From Diplocloster agilis (GTDB taxonomy: Bacteria; Bacillota; Clostridia; Lachnospirales; Lachnospiraceae), in NCBI RefSeq assembly GCF_019042275.1, contig NZ_JAHQCW010000008.1:62001-126000 (forward strand): a DNA stretch of 64,000 bases. The letters run 5' to 3'. Shown here one piece after another: positions 41,842 to 51,014 of this stretch. The notes under the pieces are model-generated. The model was not told the origin of the DNA and searched no databases. It saw nothing but the letters and a program-made list of their open reading frames with translations. Both the position numbers and the translations under genes were made by a program. Each line of letters starts with the position of its first letter. The stretch's first letter is position 1.

Positions 41842-43626
41842 ATGAAACACAGGTCTCAAAGAAGAAATTTATTTTTATCCTTTACCGTAGTAATTATCGC
41901 TTTCACCATTGCCTATCTTCTGCTGATTTTCGGCCGGGATTACCAGAATTCCAAGGAACGGTATCTGAATGACCGGGCACAGCTTGTGGGGCAGGTTGCC
42001 AGTCAGGCGGAAAACTATTTTTCGTTAATGGACAACATATTGCTCCAGATTATTTACAGCGATGCGATCTATGAAGCGCTCACCGCCGCAAACCATGACC
42101 TGAGCCCTACCAATTATTTTGATATTAATCTACAGGCAAAGAAGAACTGTACCCAGGATATGTCCGCCTATATTTCCATCACCAATCAGATATCCCGGGC
42201 CAGCATATTTGGCGTGCGGGGGGATTACTGCTCCATCGGTTCCCCCAGGCGCAATCTGAATACCTCCGATATCTTAGAATTAGACGCTGTAAAAAACGCG
42301 GAGCTACTGAATGGTTCCCTGTGCATTCAGGGTCCTTCCGCAGATCCGCTTTCCTCGTCCAGCGATAAATTGTATTACAGTGCATCCAGGCTCAGCAAAC
42401 GAGGCTATGTGTCCTACGGATATACGGAGGTGCTGCAGTCCTATGAAAACCTGGAAAAAATCTGTCAGCCCGCCCCCACGGTTGATATTTTTATCTTTGA
42501 CGGCAGTGAGCAGCTGCTGTATCCGGCGCCGTCCTATGTGACCGTTTCCGAAGAAGTCTTACGCTCCCGTTACCAGGAGGCCTGCGCTCATTTGGATTCC
42601 GGCGATACGAGCCAGTTTGAATATGAAGGGGAAATCATCAGCTCCATTAAGCTTAATAACGGCTTTACTCTTCTGGCAGTGGAGAACCGCATGGATTTAT
42701 TTGAATATCTGTATCATATACGCAATACCACCTTCTTCTTCGCGTTCCTGGTGTCTTTGTTCAGTATATGGATTGTATATTATATCAGCAAATACACCTC
42801 CCAGTCCGTGGAAAAGCTGACCGCAGCAGTAAAAAAGATCGATTTCCACGATTATATACTTCCGCTCAATCCGGATGACTGCACCACCCACGAAACCCGG
42901 CAGCTCGCCCAGGCTACCGGACAGATGCTGCAAAAGCTTCAGCAGTACGCGGTGCTGTCCTCGGAATCCCAGATGCGGGAGCTGCAGGCCACCATCGTGG
43001 CCCTCCAGTCCCAGCTCAACCCGCATTTTATAAACAATACGCTGGCGGCCATCAGTTCCGCCGCGCTATCGAGCGGAGACTTTAACATCGTAAATATGTG
43101 TTCCCATCTATCCCGCATACTGATCTATACGCAGGAGGTAGACACGGCAACAACCCTAAAGATGGAATTCGAGTATACGGAACATTATCTTGCTCTCATG
43201 AAATATCGTTATGGAGACCGTCTGGAATACACCCTTAAGTTCGACCATGCTCTCGAAGAGATACCTGTGCCCAGGCTAATTCTGCAGCCCCTGGTCGAAA
43301 ACTGCATCTATCACGGTTTCAACAGTGACCGGGCGCTGAAAAAAATAGATATCTCAGGAGAGGCGGACGGGAATACCTGGAAGATTTATATAACAGATAA
43401 CGGCCGCGGGTTTTCTGAGGAATCAAAAGCCGCTATCCACGACGGGCAGGAGCGGATCAAACGTCTGCTGGACAGCGGCCAGGCATCCTACATCCGTTCC
43501 GATGAGCTGGGTGTTTTAAATACCTTTTCAAGACTCTATATACGCCAAAAGCAGAATACCGTTTTCGAAATCCATTCCACTCACTCCGGCGCCACGGTCA
43601 CAATAGGAGGACTCATTTATGATTAA
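41842..43626 (+). CDS. YesM-type sensor histidine kinase
   Basis: 594-residue membrane kinase. One helix near 11-30 and one near 292-312 enclose an extracellular sensor domain of about 260 residues; a HAMP-like region follows. The His_kinase domain carries the phosphoacceptor in LQSQLNPHFINNTL (His395), and the ATPase domain has LILQPLVENCIYHGF and ITDNGRGF. Such kinases sense extracellular glycans and drive sugar-import loci. The response regulator gene starts 8 bases before its end. It lies divergent from the permease operon that it presumably controls. Confidence 0.93.
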   Translation: MKHRSQRRNLFLSFTVVIIAFTIAYLLLIFGRDYQNSKERYLNDRAQLVGQVASQAENYFSLMDNILLQIIYSDAIYEALTAANHDLSPTNYFDINLQAKKNCTQDMSAYISITNQISRASIFGVRGDYCSIGSPRRNLNTSDILELDAVKNAELLNGSLCIQGPSADPLSSSSDKLYYSASRLSKRGYVSYGYTEVLQSYENLEKICQPAPTVDIFIFDGSEQLLYPAPSYVTVSEEVLRSRYQEACAHLDSGDTSQFEYEGEIISSIKLNNGFTLLAVENRMDLFEYLYHIRNTTFFFAFLVSLFSIWIVYYISKYTSQSVEKLTAAVKKIDFHDYILPLNPDDCTTHETRQLAQATGQMLQKLQQYAVLSSESQMRELQATIVALQSQLNPHFINNTLAAISSAALSSGDFNIVNMCSHLSRILIYTQEVDTATTLKMEFEYTEHYLALMKYRYGDRLEYTLKFDHALEEIPVPRLILQPLVENCIYHGFNSDRALKKIDISGEADGNTWKIYITDNGRGFSEESKAAIHDGQERIKRLLDSGQASYIRSDELGVLNTFSRLYIRQKQNTVFEIHSTHSGATVTIGGLIYD

Positions 43627-44809
43627 AGTGTTTCTGGTTGAAGATGAACAGCTCTTGTTAAACGGGCTGGCCGCGTTACTGCATTCCCTCGATACCGAAT
43701 TGGAAATCACAGGCTATGCCTATGACGGCCAGGAAGCATGGGAGATGATCCCCAAAAACCCTCCTGATATGCTGATCACGGATATTCGGATGCCGGGTAT
43801 GACAGGCCTTGAATTAATCGAATTGGTTACGGCAGCTTATCCGGATGTGCTGCCGATTATCATCAGCGGATATGCCGACTTCGAATACGCCAGAACCTCC
43901 CTGCGGCTAAATGTGTATGATTACCTGTTAAAGCCCCTGATCCCGAATGAAGTAAAACGGACGATTGCCAATGGAGCGGAAGAAATAGAAAACCGGAAAA
44001 AACAGAATATAGACGACTATTTCAGAAATATTTTTCCCATTTCCCCCAAAACCCGAAACGTACCCGCCGGCCTGCAAAACATAAACTGCTTCCGGATTGC
44101 CTACATCTGCATCGGCCCTATCCTATCGGAAGATTGTTTGGGTATTTTGGACGCGATTCCCCATTTTAAAGACCAGGCGGCGGCCGGCGCCCACGACCTG
44201 TTTCCGGAAGCCCAATGCTGGGTGGTACCCGGAAAATATGCAAATGAGTATATTATTATTCTGGGTTTCCCCTCCAGTTTGTCCGATGCATCCGAAGAAT
44301 CTCTCTCCCAACTGTGGGAGAAAATCTATCTTCTCATTCCGAATACCACTATGGTCGTCAGCTGTCCTTTAGACGGCTCAAACCACATACTGGAAGAAAT
44401 CATGAACCTGAGGACCTTTTTAAAGCAGCATATTACTTCCGATATCCCTCATACCTCATACTATGAGTATGAAACGAAAAATCTTGCCGATCAGATGAAA
44501 GAATATATGGTGAGCAATTATAACCGACCTATTTCCCTAAATGATTTATCCGAACATTTCCATTACTCTATAGGGTATCTCTGCAGCGTGTTCCGCGCCG
44601 CCTACCAGGTGGCCCCTCTGCGGTACCTAAACCAGATCCGCATTGCCAACGCAAAATATCTGTTATCCGATCAAAATAGAGACACCCTTTTAAAGGATGT
44701 CTCCACATTGGTCGGCTTTACCGATCCGTTTTATTTCAGCCGGCTGTTTAAAAAAGAAACGGGAATGTCTCCATCTGAATATCGCCGAAACGCTCTGAAT
44801 GCCGAATGA
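43619..44809 (+). CDS. YesN-type response regulator (AraC output)
   Basis: 396-residue regulator: receiver domain with phosphoacceptor Asp55 in MLITDIRMPG and conserved YDYLLKPL, a central linker domain of about 150 residues, and a C-terminal AraC helix-turn-helix pair (ISLNDLSEHFHYSIGYLCSVFRAAYQVAPLRYLNQIRIANAKYLL ... VGFTDPFYFSRLFKKETGMSPSEYR). Partner of the overlapping kinase gene. AGGAGG precedes the ATG. Its stop is followed immediately, with no gap, by the stop of the convergent binding-protein gene. Likely activates the permease operon and the binding-protein gene on either side. Confidence 0.93.
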   Translation: MIKVFLVEDEQLLLNGLAALLHSLDTELEITGYAYDGQEAWEMIPKNPPDMLITDIRMPGMTGLELIELVTAAYPDVLPIIISGYADFEYARTSLRLNVYDYLLKPLIPNEVKRTIANGAEEIENRKKQNIDDYFRNIFPISPKTRNVPAGLQNINCFRIAYICIGPILSEDCLGILDAIPHFKDQAAAGAHDLFPEAQCWVVPGKYANEYIIILGFPSSLSDASEESLSQLWEKIYLLIPNTTMVVSCPLDGSNHILEEIMNLRTFLKQHITSDIPHTSYYEYETKNLADQMKEYMVSNYNRPISLNDLSEHFHYSIGYLCSVFRAAYQVAPLRYLNQIRIANAKYLLSDQNRDTLLKDVSTLVGFTDPFYFSRLFKKETGMSPSEYRRNALNAE

Positions 44810-46162
44810 TTACCAGCCGGGAAGGCCCTGGGCTTCCGCATTCTTCGCGATTTCATCATCGATCGCTTTTAATACTTCTTTTGGAGTTAAATTCCCCAAA
44901 AGCATCTCGGGAATCACTTCATATGTTATATGGGAATAGCTGGCGGGGACATAATCAAACCATACGCTGCCAATCTTTCCGCTCTGGACTGCCTTCTGCG
45001 CCTCCTGAATCTGGGGAATCAGATCCAGAGTGACACCCTCGAAATAGCATGCCTGCTGTTCTGCATTATACTGCTTCTCCACATTTTCAGGCCTTGCCAG
45101 AAAATTAAACAGTTGAAGGGCTTCCTCAATGTGCTCACTGTCTTTGTTAATATAAAGGGCTTCCGAACAGGGTACTGCATAAGCTCCGCTTCCATCGACC
45201 GGGAACGGCATAAGACCGATCTTCTCCGTAAAATCCGGATATTTTTGGGCGCCGTAAGCGAAGACGTGATCGCCAAATACGAACATTGCGGCTCTGCCTT
45301 CATAAAGTGCGCCATACATTCCATCATGCATGTCGGACAACGGCGTCTCTCCGTAATATCCTTTCTCAAAAAAGTCCAGCTGGCGCTGCAGACACTCTAC
45401 CGCTTCCGGCAGATCTGCAAGCTTTACTTTATTCTGCGCATATTGTTCCCAAAAATCAGGTACTTGCGCCGCAATATAGGCTCCCCAATAGGTATCCAGC
45501 CACGTTTCCGTCGGCCAGGCATCTCCGCCGGAGAGATAGATCGGTATCACGCCCGAATCTTTTATTTTCCCGCAGATCGCTTCCAGCTCCTCGAACGTGT
45601 TCGGCTGTTCCAGGCCCAGATCTTCAAAAACCTGTTTGTTATAGAGAATGCCCCAATTCTGAACGCCGGCATTCGGAAATCCATATACTTCGCCGCCCCA
45701 GTTCAAATAAGTGTCCAAAAGTTCTTTATTTACATTCTCCAGGCAGGGATCATCCGTGATCGGAAGAAAATTATCTTCCGGCATCAGGATACTGCGTCCG
45801 CCCTCCCCGTTGAAATAGGCTACCACATCCGGCAATTCCTTGGTTGCGATCTTAGCGCCCAGTATACTATTATTCATGTCGTTCGGATTTGTGATCAGCT
45901 CAATGGCGATTCCGGTTTCATCCTCGAATTGCTGGTAGAGTTCCAGTTCCACCTCGGAAAAACAATCTTCCGATCCCATGATAGTAAGAGTAGTATTTTT
46001 CTTTGACCCTTGTGTGGCCGTTTCTCCCTCCTGTTTTTTCGCCGACTCCTGTCCGCCGGTATTCTCAGGCTGCGCCTCCTGCCCCGTACTTTTGTCCGAA
46101 CCGCAGGCGGCCAGTGATACTAACATCGCTCCAGCCAACAAAATACTCCATAATTTCCTCAT
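44810..46162 (-). CDS. Sugar ABC transporter substrate-binding lipoprotein
   Basis: 450-residue extracellular binding protein, family 1. Signal peptide MRKLWSILLAGAMLVSLAACGSDKS with lipobox LAAC, then an acidic linker, then TTLTIMGSEDCFSEVELELYQQFEDETGI and the family-typical ALYEGRAAMFVFGDH and EALYINKDSEHIEEALQLFNFL. AAGGAGG precedes the ATG. It belongs with the permeases at 39929-41646 but is separated from them by the two-component genes on the other strand, so it needs its own promoter. A structured inverted repeat lies in its leader. Confidence 0.9.
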   Translation of the reverse strand: MRKLWSILLAGAMLVSLAACGSDKSTGQEAQPENTGGQESAKKQEGETATQGSKKNTTLTIMGSEDCFSEVELELYQQFEDETGIAIELITNPNDMNNSILGAKIATKELPDVVAYFNGEGGRSILMPEDNFLPITDDPCLENVNKELLDTYLNWGGEVYGFPNAGVQNWGILYNKQVFEDLGLEQPNTFEELEAICGKIKDSGVIPIYLSGGDAWPTETWLDTYWGAYIAAQVPDFWEQYAQNKVKLADLPEAVECLQRQLDFFEKGYYGETPLSDMHDGMYGALYEGRAAMFVFGDHVFAYGAQKYPDFTEKIGLMPFPVDGSGAYAVPCSEALYINKDSEHIEEALQLFNFLARPENVEKQYNAEQQACYFEGVTLDLIPQIQEAQKAVQSGKIGSVWFDYVPASYSHITYEVIPEMLLGNLTPKEVLKAIDDEIAKNAEAQGLPGW

Positions 46163-46190
46163 ACCTTTCCTCCTTGCATAAAAGTTATGG

Positions 46191-46245
46191 TCCCGGAATC
46201 CAAGCGACCAGAATGGAACCGTCTTTATGTAGAGAGATTCCGGGA
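46191..46245 (-). promoter_or_regulatory. Inverted repeat in binding-protein leader
   Basis: Perfect 10-bp arms TCCCGGAATC (46191-46200) and GATTCCGGGA (46236-46245) enclose 35 bases, 29 bases upstream of the start. It could be a regulatory hairpin or a response-regulator site. Confidence 0.45.
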
Positions 46246-46306
46246 TATTAGATAGTTCATTCTACATGGGTAATTGCAATCACCAACCCCGATGAGGTTA
46301 GTAATA

Positions 46307-46492
46307 TTATAGGTTTATTTTTCCGGAAAGCAAATGGATAAAATTTCTGTAAGACCTAGATGATATTAACATTCTATGAGATAAAATGATTCCAAGCGGA
46401 ATAAACAGGAGCTGTCGCACTAACAAAAGAACCAGGCCACCCGGAGCGTCCCCAAATACCGCCCGCGGTTCCAAGCCATAAGCAGCGGACAT
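46307..46492 (-). CDS. Possible 61-residue membrane peptide
   Basis: Frame starting MSAAYGLEPRAVFGD with one hydrophobic helix (GGLVLLLVRQLLFIPLGIILS) and CGGAGG before its ATG, directly downstream of the anti-sigma-like gene. Composition is unlike a typical soluble gene and no family is recognised; it may be a chance frame within a repetitive or non-coding stretch. Confidence 0.25.
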   Translation of the reverse strand: MSAAYGLEPRAVFGDAPGGLVLLLVRQLLFIPLGIILSHRMLISSRSYRNFIHLLSGKINL

Positions 46493-46508
46493 ACAAAGCC
46501 TCCGCATA

Positions 46509-47384
46509 TCAATTCACCGGCCCTTCCCCCACTTTACCGCTTCCTACATACAATTCATATTCCGTGTTATATTTATCACGCAGCGTATCGGAAGCTTCCT
46601 TGGCCTCTTTCTCTGTATCAAACTCCCCGATCACAATGATATACTTCCCCTCCCGTGTCTTCACCTGGGACGGATGCTCGTCACGGTATTGTGAAACCAG
46701 GCTTTCCAGTTTCTTCCCATACGGTACCGGATTAGATCTTATATAATAGACCGTCTGGTCGGGATGCCGTTCATCTTCTGTATAATACGCGTCCGGAAAA
46801 AAGTTGATAGACAAAGAACCCGGATTGGAGAACTCCATCACTTCATAATTATATCCTTTCTCCAAAACTACGGAAAATGCTAAGTCATTCTCCTTCCCTG
46901 TAATTCTGTATACATCAGCCACTGCGTCAATTTTCATCAATTCCTCTTCTATCCTATGAAAATCAGCGTTCTTAAGTCCGTAAAACACAATTTCCATTCT
47001 GACCGGCGAGGAAAAATAGGTGACGGAATAGGAAAGTGCATTTTCCGCCGCGGCATGCTCATGTTTAAAAAATATATTTACATTTCCGGAATCCCCGGTA
47101 ACTTCAATATCGACATCCGGCATCTCTTTTCCGCCGCTGCCTACATGAAAGGCCGTAACAAACATACTGACAATGGGGATTTCCTGTGCATATGTATAAA
47201 AAACAGGTATATTCGCACAGGTAAACAAAATGATGATGACGGAAGCCGCCGTGGCCGTTAAGCTTTTCAACCGCTTCTTTTTCTGGAGCCGGTGTTTTTT
47301 ATGGATACCTTTTTTTATGGCGTCTAACAGTTCATCCTCAGGAATCGGAATCTGATCATACTTTTCTTTACCGGAATTTGTCAT
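46509..47384 (-). CDS. Membrane-anchored anti-sigma-like protein with SPOR-like C-terminus
   Basis: 291-residue single-pass protein: a basic cytoplasmic N-terminus of about 45 residues (IKKGIHKKHRLQKKKRLKS), one helix at about 46-66, then an extracellular region ending in a SPOR-like fold (GKYIIVIGEFDTEKEAKEASDTLRDKYNTEYELYVG). It overlaps the end of the ECF sigma gene by 17 bases, the usual layout for a sigma factor and its membrane anti-sigma factor. I see no classic zinc motif. The stimulus is unknown. Confidence 0.72.
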   Translation of the reverse strand: MTNSGKEKYDQIPIPEDELLDAIKKGIHKKHRLQKKKRLKSLTATAASVIIILFTCANIPVFYTYAQEIPIVSMFVTAFHVGSGGKEMPDVDIEVTGDSGNVNIFFKHEHAAAENALSYSVTYFSSPVRMEIVFYGLKNADFHRIEEELMKIDAVADVYRITGKENDLAFSVVLEKGYNYEVMEFSNPGSLSINFFPDAYYTEDERHPDQTVYYIRSNPVPYGKKLESLVSQYRDEHPSQVKTREGKYIIVIGEFDTEKEAKEASDTLRDKYNTEYELYVGSGKVGEGPVN

Positions 47385-47880
47385 GGCACTTCACTCCTTC
47401 CATATAATTCTTCATATGTCTCAGGCATTTATATATTTTCGATTTTACCGTGCTTTCCGGCATATTCAGAATTTCCGATATCTCACGAAAGGTATACTCC
47501 TCAAAATATTTCAGGATGATACATGTTTTTTCGTCCGGCTCCAGGATATCGATTGCGTCATATAAGTCAAATATAACTTCCTCATCGAAACCAGTAAGGC
47601 CATGCTCTTCCGGCTCCATCATATAATCCCCGAATATGACCAGCCGGGCATTTTTTCTTTCATGGTCAATTGCCGTATTGATTACAATCCGAGTCATCCA
47701 GGTGATAAAAAAGGCGCTTTCCTTTAATGATTTTAAGTATTTCAGGCCCTTATATGTAGATTCGCTGACAATATCAAGCGCGTCCTGTTCATTTTTCACA
47801 TAACTATAGGCGATCCGGTAAAACCTCCGCCTATTGTCTGTCATCAGCTGAGCATATTTCTGTTCGCTAATATGTCCCAT
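47368..47880 (-). CDS. ECF RNA polymerase sigma factor
   Basis: 170-residue sigma-70-family factor with region 2 (FYRIAYSYVKNEQDALDIVSESTYKGLKYLKSL...FITWMTRIVINTAID) and region 4 (ILKYFEEYTFREISEILNMPESTVKSKIYKCLRHMKNYM). The gene overlaps its probable anti-sigma gene. Weak AGGAAA site before the ATG. 31 bases upstream on the same strand ends the lipoprotein gene, so the three may form one unit. Confidence 0.92.
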   Translation of the reverse strand: MGHISEQKYAQLMTDNRRRFYRIAYSYVKNEQDALDIVSESTYKGLKYLKSLKESAFFITWMTRIVINTAIDHERKNARLVIFGDYMMEPEEHGLTGFDEEVIFDLYDAIDILEPDEKTCIILKYFEEYTFREISEILNMPESTVKSKIYKCLRHMKNYMEGVKCHDKFR

Positions 47881-47910
47881 TTTTCCTGCGGCTCCTATAC
47901 ACGGTTTTCT

Positions 47911-48645
47911 CTAATCCTGTAAGGTCAAATAGTTTTGGTTTTCAATATCCGCGGCCAAATCATTACAAATAATAGCGGTTCCCTTCACATCATCGATAGA
48001 ACCGATTGCTTCCGCATCCGCGACATTTGTATACACACCCTTCTTATATGTTAAAATGACATTTTCGCATGCCGCTCCGCCGCCGGACCGTTGTAGGATC
48101 AAGCTTCTGTTCCCGTTTACTTTTTCATCTGTCACAATAACCGGCGTGTTCACCAGCGTAAATGCCTGTTCTATAGAACCGTCCTCTCCGTTTAACAGCA
48201 GCGCCGAAGATCCGCCCGAACCGCTTACGTAGTTTCCCATAACGAAAACAAAGATTTCATCCTTGTTATCCTCATTTAAATCTACATAGTTATAATAATA
48301 TCTTGTCTCCCCCCACTCTTCCTCAGGGATTTCATAGTATTTGATGATTGCCGCTTTCACCTGATCGTTTGGTTTTGTTTCCGACATTACTTTTGTTATA
48401 CCCTTCGGGAGCCAATCCATGAAACCAGATGCCGTGTCCATCTGATCTGCCGCCTCCGGTTCGTCTGTCTTATTTGCCCCGGAGGACTGATCTGTCCCAC
48501 CGGCTATTATATTTTTACTTTCTGCCTCTTCTGTCCCATCTGTTTTCACATCCGTTTTCACTTCTGTTTTCAAACCCGAACATCCGTTAAACACGATTAC
48601 TGACGCAATAACGATACACAGGAACTTAAATAATTGGTTACGCAT
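47911..48645 (-). CDS. Lipoprotein of unknown function
   Basis: 244-residue secreted lipoprotein: signal peptide from MRNQLFKFLCIVIASVIVF to lipobox FNGC, a linker of about 50 Thr/Lys/Asp/Glu-rich residues with short KTEVKTDVKTD repeats, then YYNYVDLNEDNKDEIFVFVMG, a calcium-binding-like Asp-rich stretch seen in FG-GAP-type repeats, in a compact domain. Start at 48645 has GGAGGA. It lies just upstream of the ECF sigma gene and may be part of the same response. Confidence 0.75.
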   Translation of the reverse strand: MRNQLFKFLCIVIASVIVFNGCSGLKTEVKTDVKTDGTEEAESKNIIAGGTDQSSGANKTDEPEAADQMDTASGFMDWLPKGITKVMSETKPNDQVKAAIIKYYEIPEEEWGETRYYYNYVDLNEDNKDEIFVFVMGNYVSGSGGSSALLLNGEDGSIEQAFTLVNTPVIVTDEKVNGNRSLILQRSGGGAACENVILTYKKGVYTNVADAEAIGSIDDVKGTAIICNDLAADIENQNYLTLQD

Positions 48646-48816
48646 TGTATTATCCTCCATTTTCAAATAATTGTCTCTATCTATTAGACGAAGCAGCCGG
48701 CCATCCAGACGAAATTAATTTCCTTTTTCATAACTATATTTTATCACCCGACGTTTCTTAAAAATAGATTACAGGGCCGGTTCCAAAAACACAGCCCTGC
48801 ATCACAGCCAATCCGC

Positions 48817-50325
48817 TCATCGCAGCGAATACAAATATATATAGCTTTCGGTCCAATCCTCATTTGCCGCATTTATCATAATACGGTCCCCGTCCCAGCC
48901 GATGGAATATTCATGAGCGCCGGTGCTGTTCTTGCGGTCCAGCAGGTAAAACACTTCATTTCTCACGTCAATTACTCCGATCCGGGAGATCCCGTCTTCT
49001 GAAAAAGCGGAAACCAGGAGTTTATCATTCTTCTCATTGATAATGATGCTTTCCGCCAATTCATCTGTCAGCCCTTCCACGCTCATCCTTTTCCCGGTTT
49101 GTTCATCTGCCAAATAGATCCGGCCTGCTTCTTTAACACAGTCATACCGTCCCCCGGAGAACTTTACTTTCAGCCCCTCCTGCTCCTGTGTATCTGATGT
49201 CCAGTATTGCGCATGCTCATATATAGTCAGACGCGTATCCTCCGAATAATCATAGCAGTAATAATTAAATTTACCATCCGGGCAATTTTCAAGAATCATA
49301 AACTTACCGTCAATCACTTTGACGGAAGAAATATCCTCGATCCCCGTCAGCTCGCTGACTGAAACCGCCCGCTTCCCGGAGGTATCGATCAGATATATCC
49401 GGGCCGTTTTCCTATCTGTCCCCAACGATACCGTGAAAAGTCCGTTTCCGGCATCCTCCCAGCTTCTCAGCACAGTATAATCCTTTATCTCCGTCCCCTC
49501 TGCATAAATTCCTTCGAACAGGTCTGTCACCTTACCGGTTTCTATATCAAAGATGGCCGAGTAGGAGAATTCATCGCTCTGGGGATTTTTATACAGTGTC
49601 AGAATGAACTGGTTGTCATCGGATACCGACAGCAGGAACTCCGCATCGCTGGCTGCATCCGTCATGAAACGGTCCCGCGCACGTTCCCTTACTATCGTCT
49701 TCCCCTGATACCGGCAGTAATCATAATCTATACTTCCACTCACTCCCAGCAAAGATACCTCCTTCTCAATCCGGGCGGATGGCACCTCGATAAATTCATT
49801 ATTCTCAGCAGCATAAAATATCGTGTTATTCTCATCATTAACATAGTAAAATAAGTTCCCGATCCTATCCAGATAGGAATCCGACTGAAGATACTGTACG
49901 TTAAAAATCTCGTCCAGTGTACCGTCGGCATACAGATCAATCTGGCTGTCCCTGACATTTCCACTACCCCTTTGTCCTTGAGCCGGGGATGTCTGCGTTG
50001 CCGCATTCGTTTCCTTCGGTGCCGGCACATTTTCCCGCTGCTGTGGTAAAGGGGGTGTCCCCTTCTCCATAGGCGGCGGCACCTCCTCCGTTTCCAGGAA
50101 CTGGAACAGCGATATCACCCATTCCCTGAACTGGGCGTTTGCGGTGAATGCGGTCACGAGGGAAATCCCAATCACCACCGCGATCATGGCCGCCCACTTT
50201 AAACAGGCATGCCTCTTTGGCATTTTCACAGCTTTGCCGCCGGTCAGATCCCCGGCTTCGATCGCCGCTGATAAATAAGTATCGTCGATCTGTCCCACCG
50301 CTTCTATTATTCTATCTGATCTCAT
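48817..50325 (-). CDS. Membrane protein with extracellular propeller-like domain (second anti-sigma-like)
   Basis: 502-residue single-pass protein: about 40 cytoplasmic residues (MRSDRIIEAVGQIDDTYLSAAIEAG), one helix at about 43-62, a Pro/Gln/Thr-rich linker of about 50 residues, then a beta-rich extracellular domain of about 370 residues with repeated short motifs of the kind found in beta propellers. It overlaps the upstream sigma gene by 14 bases and starts with a GGGGG-type site, so it is the likely partner or regulator of that sigma factor. Function otherwise unknown. Confidence 0.65.
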   Translation of the reverse strand: MRSDRIIEAVGQIDDTYLSAAIEAGDLTGGKAVKMPKRHACLKWAAMIAVVIGISLVTAFTANAQFREWVISLFQFLETEEVPPPMEKGTPPLPQQRENVPAPKETNAATQTSPAQGQRGSGNVRDSQIDLYADGTLDEIFNVQYLQSDSYLDRIGNLFYYVNDENNTIFYAAENNEFIEVPSARIEKEVSLLGVSGSIDYDYCRYQGKTIVRERARDRFMTDAASDAEFLLSVSDDNQFILTLYKNPQSDEFSYSAIFDIETGKVTDLFEGIYAEGTEIKDYTVLRSWEDAGNGLFTVSLGTDRKTARIYLIDTSGKRAVSVSELTGIEDISSVKVIDGKFMILENCPDGKFNYYCYDYSEDTRLTIYEHAQYWTSDTQEQEGLKVKFSGGRYDCVKEAGRIYLADEQTGKRMSVEGLTDELAESIIINEKNDKLLVSAFSEDGISRIGVIDVRNEVFYLLDRKNSTGAHEYSIGWDGDRIMINAANEDWTESYIYLYSLR

Positions 50326-50878
50326 CGCCGTACCCCCTTTCCTGCAGGTACAGGCGCAGTTTTTTCCCATCTCTTGAAAGGATCGATTTCACTTTGCTCT
50401 CCGTCATCCTATACATAGCCGCGATATCAGGAACCGTATCGAAGAAAAAATATCTTCTGATAAATATATTTCTTTTCTCCAAGGTTAGTTTACTTAAAAA
50501 CGCGTTGATCGTTTCCACAAGCTCCTGCTGCGAAATCCGCTCCGTCAAGTCGCAGCTGTCTCCCAGGGCTTCTTCCAGTTCCTCATAGACCGGCAGCACA
50601 TCCATTTTTCTCTTTTTCGCCATATAGTATTTCAGCCTGCCAAGTGAAAGGTTTCTGGTGATCTTGCACAGGAAGGCGCTAAAGTAGGCCGGCCGTTCCT
50701 GGGGGATTACATTCCAGAGCCTGAGGTAAGTATCGTTGGTACATTCCTCCGCATCCTGCATATTGTGAAGGATGTTCATCGAAATTCTCATACACAGATG
50801 TTCGTATTTTTCTCTGGTCTCTGCGATCGCTCTCTCCGACCTGCTCCAGAATAAATCTATTATTTGCTTATCTTCCAT
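50312..50878 (-). CDS. ECF RNA polymerase sigma factor (second)
   Basis: 188-residue sigma factor: region 2 (REKYEHLCMRISMNILHNMQDAEECTNDTYLRLWNVIPQERPAYFSAFLCKITRNLSLGRLKYYMAKKR) and region 4 (RNIFIRRYFFFDTVPDIAAMYRMTESKVKSILSRDGKKLRLYLQERG). GGAGAGG precedes the ATG. Overlaps the downstream membrane-protein gene. Together with 47368-47880 there are two adjacent ECF modules; whether they cross-talk is not known. Confidence 0.92.
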   Translation of the reverse strand: MEDKQIIDLFWSRSERAIAETREKYEHLCMRISMNILHNMQDAEECTNDTYLRLWNVIPQERPAYFSAFLCKITRNLSLGRLKYYMAKKRKMDVLPVYEELEEALGDSCDLTERISQQELVETINAFLSKLTLEKRNIFIRRYFFFDTVPDIAAMYRMTESKVKSILSRDGKKLRLYLQERGYGDEIR

Positions 50879-50961
50879 ACAGGTTCCTCTCCTTTCACTT
50901 GATAGGTAGGATTTTCGTGAGTAAGCGTCGCATTATTCAAATAAAATTTTTCCCGAATTTT

Positions 50962-50998
50962 AAAAAAGGGCTTCCCCATCTTCAGGGAAGCCCTTTAA
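50962..50998 (-). terminator. Terminator of str operon
   Basis: GGGCTTCCC/GGGAAGCCC stem with six T on the minus strand, about 17 bases beyond the tuf stop. Confidence 0.9.
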
Positions 50999-51014
50999 AG
51001 TCAATATTTATCGA

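Noticed and set aside
44930-46006. Long plus-strand frame opposite the binding-protein gene
   Set aside because: Antisense shadow; the minus-strand gene has a lipoprotein signal and family motifs.
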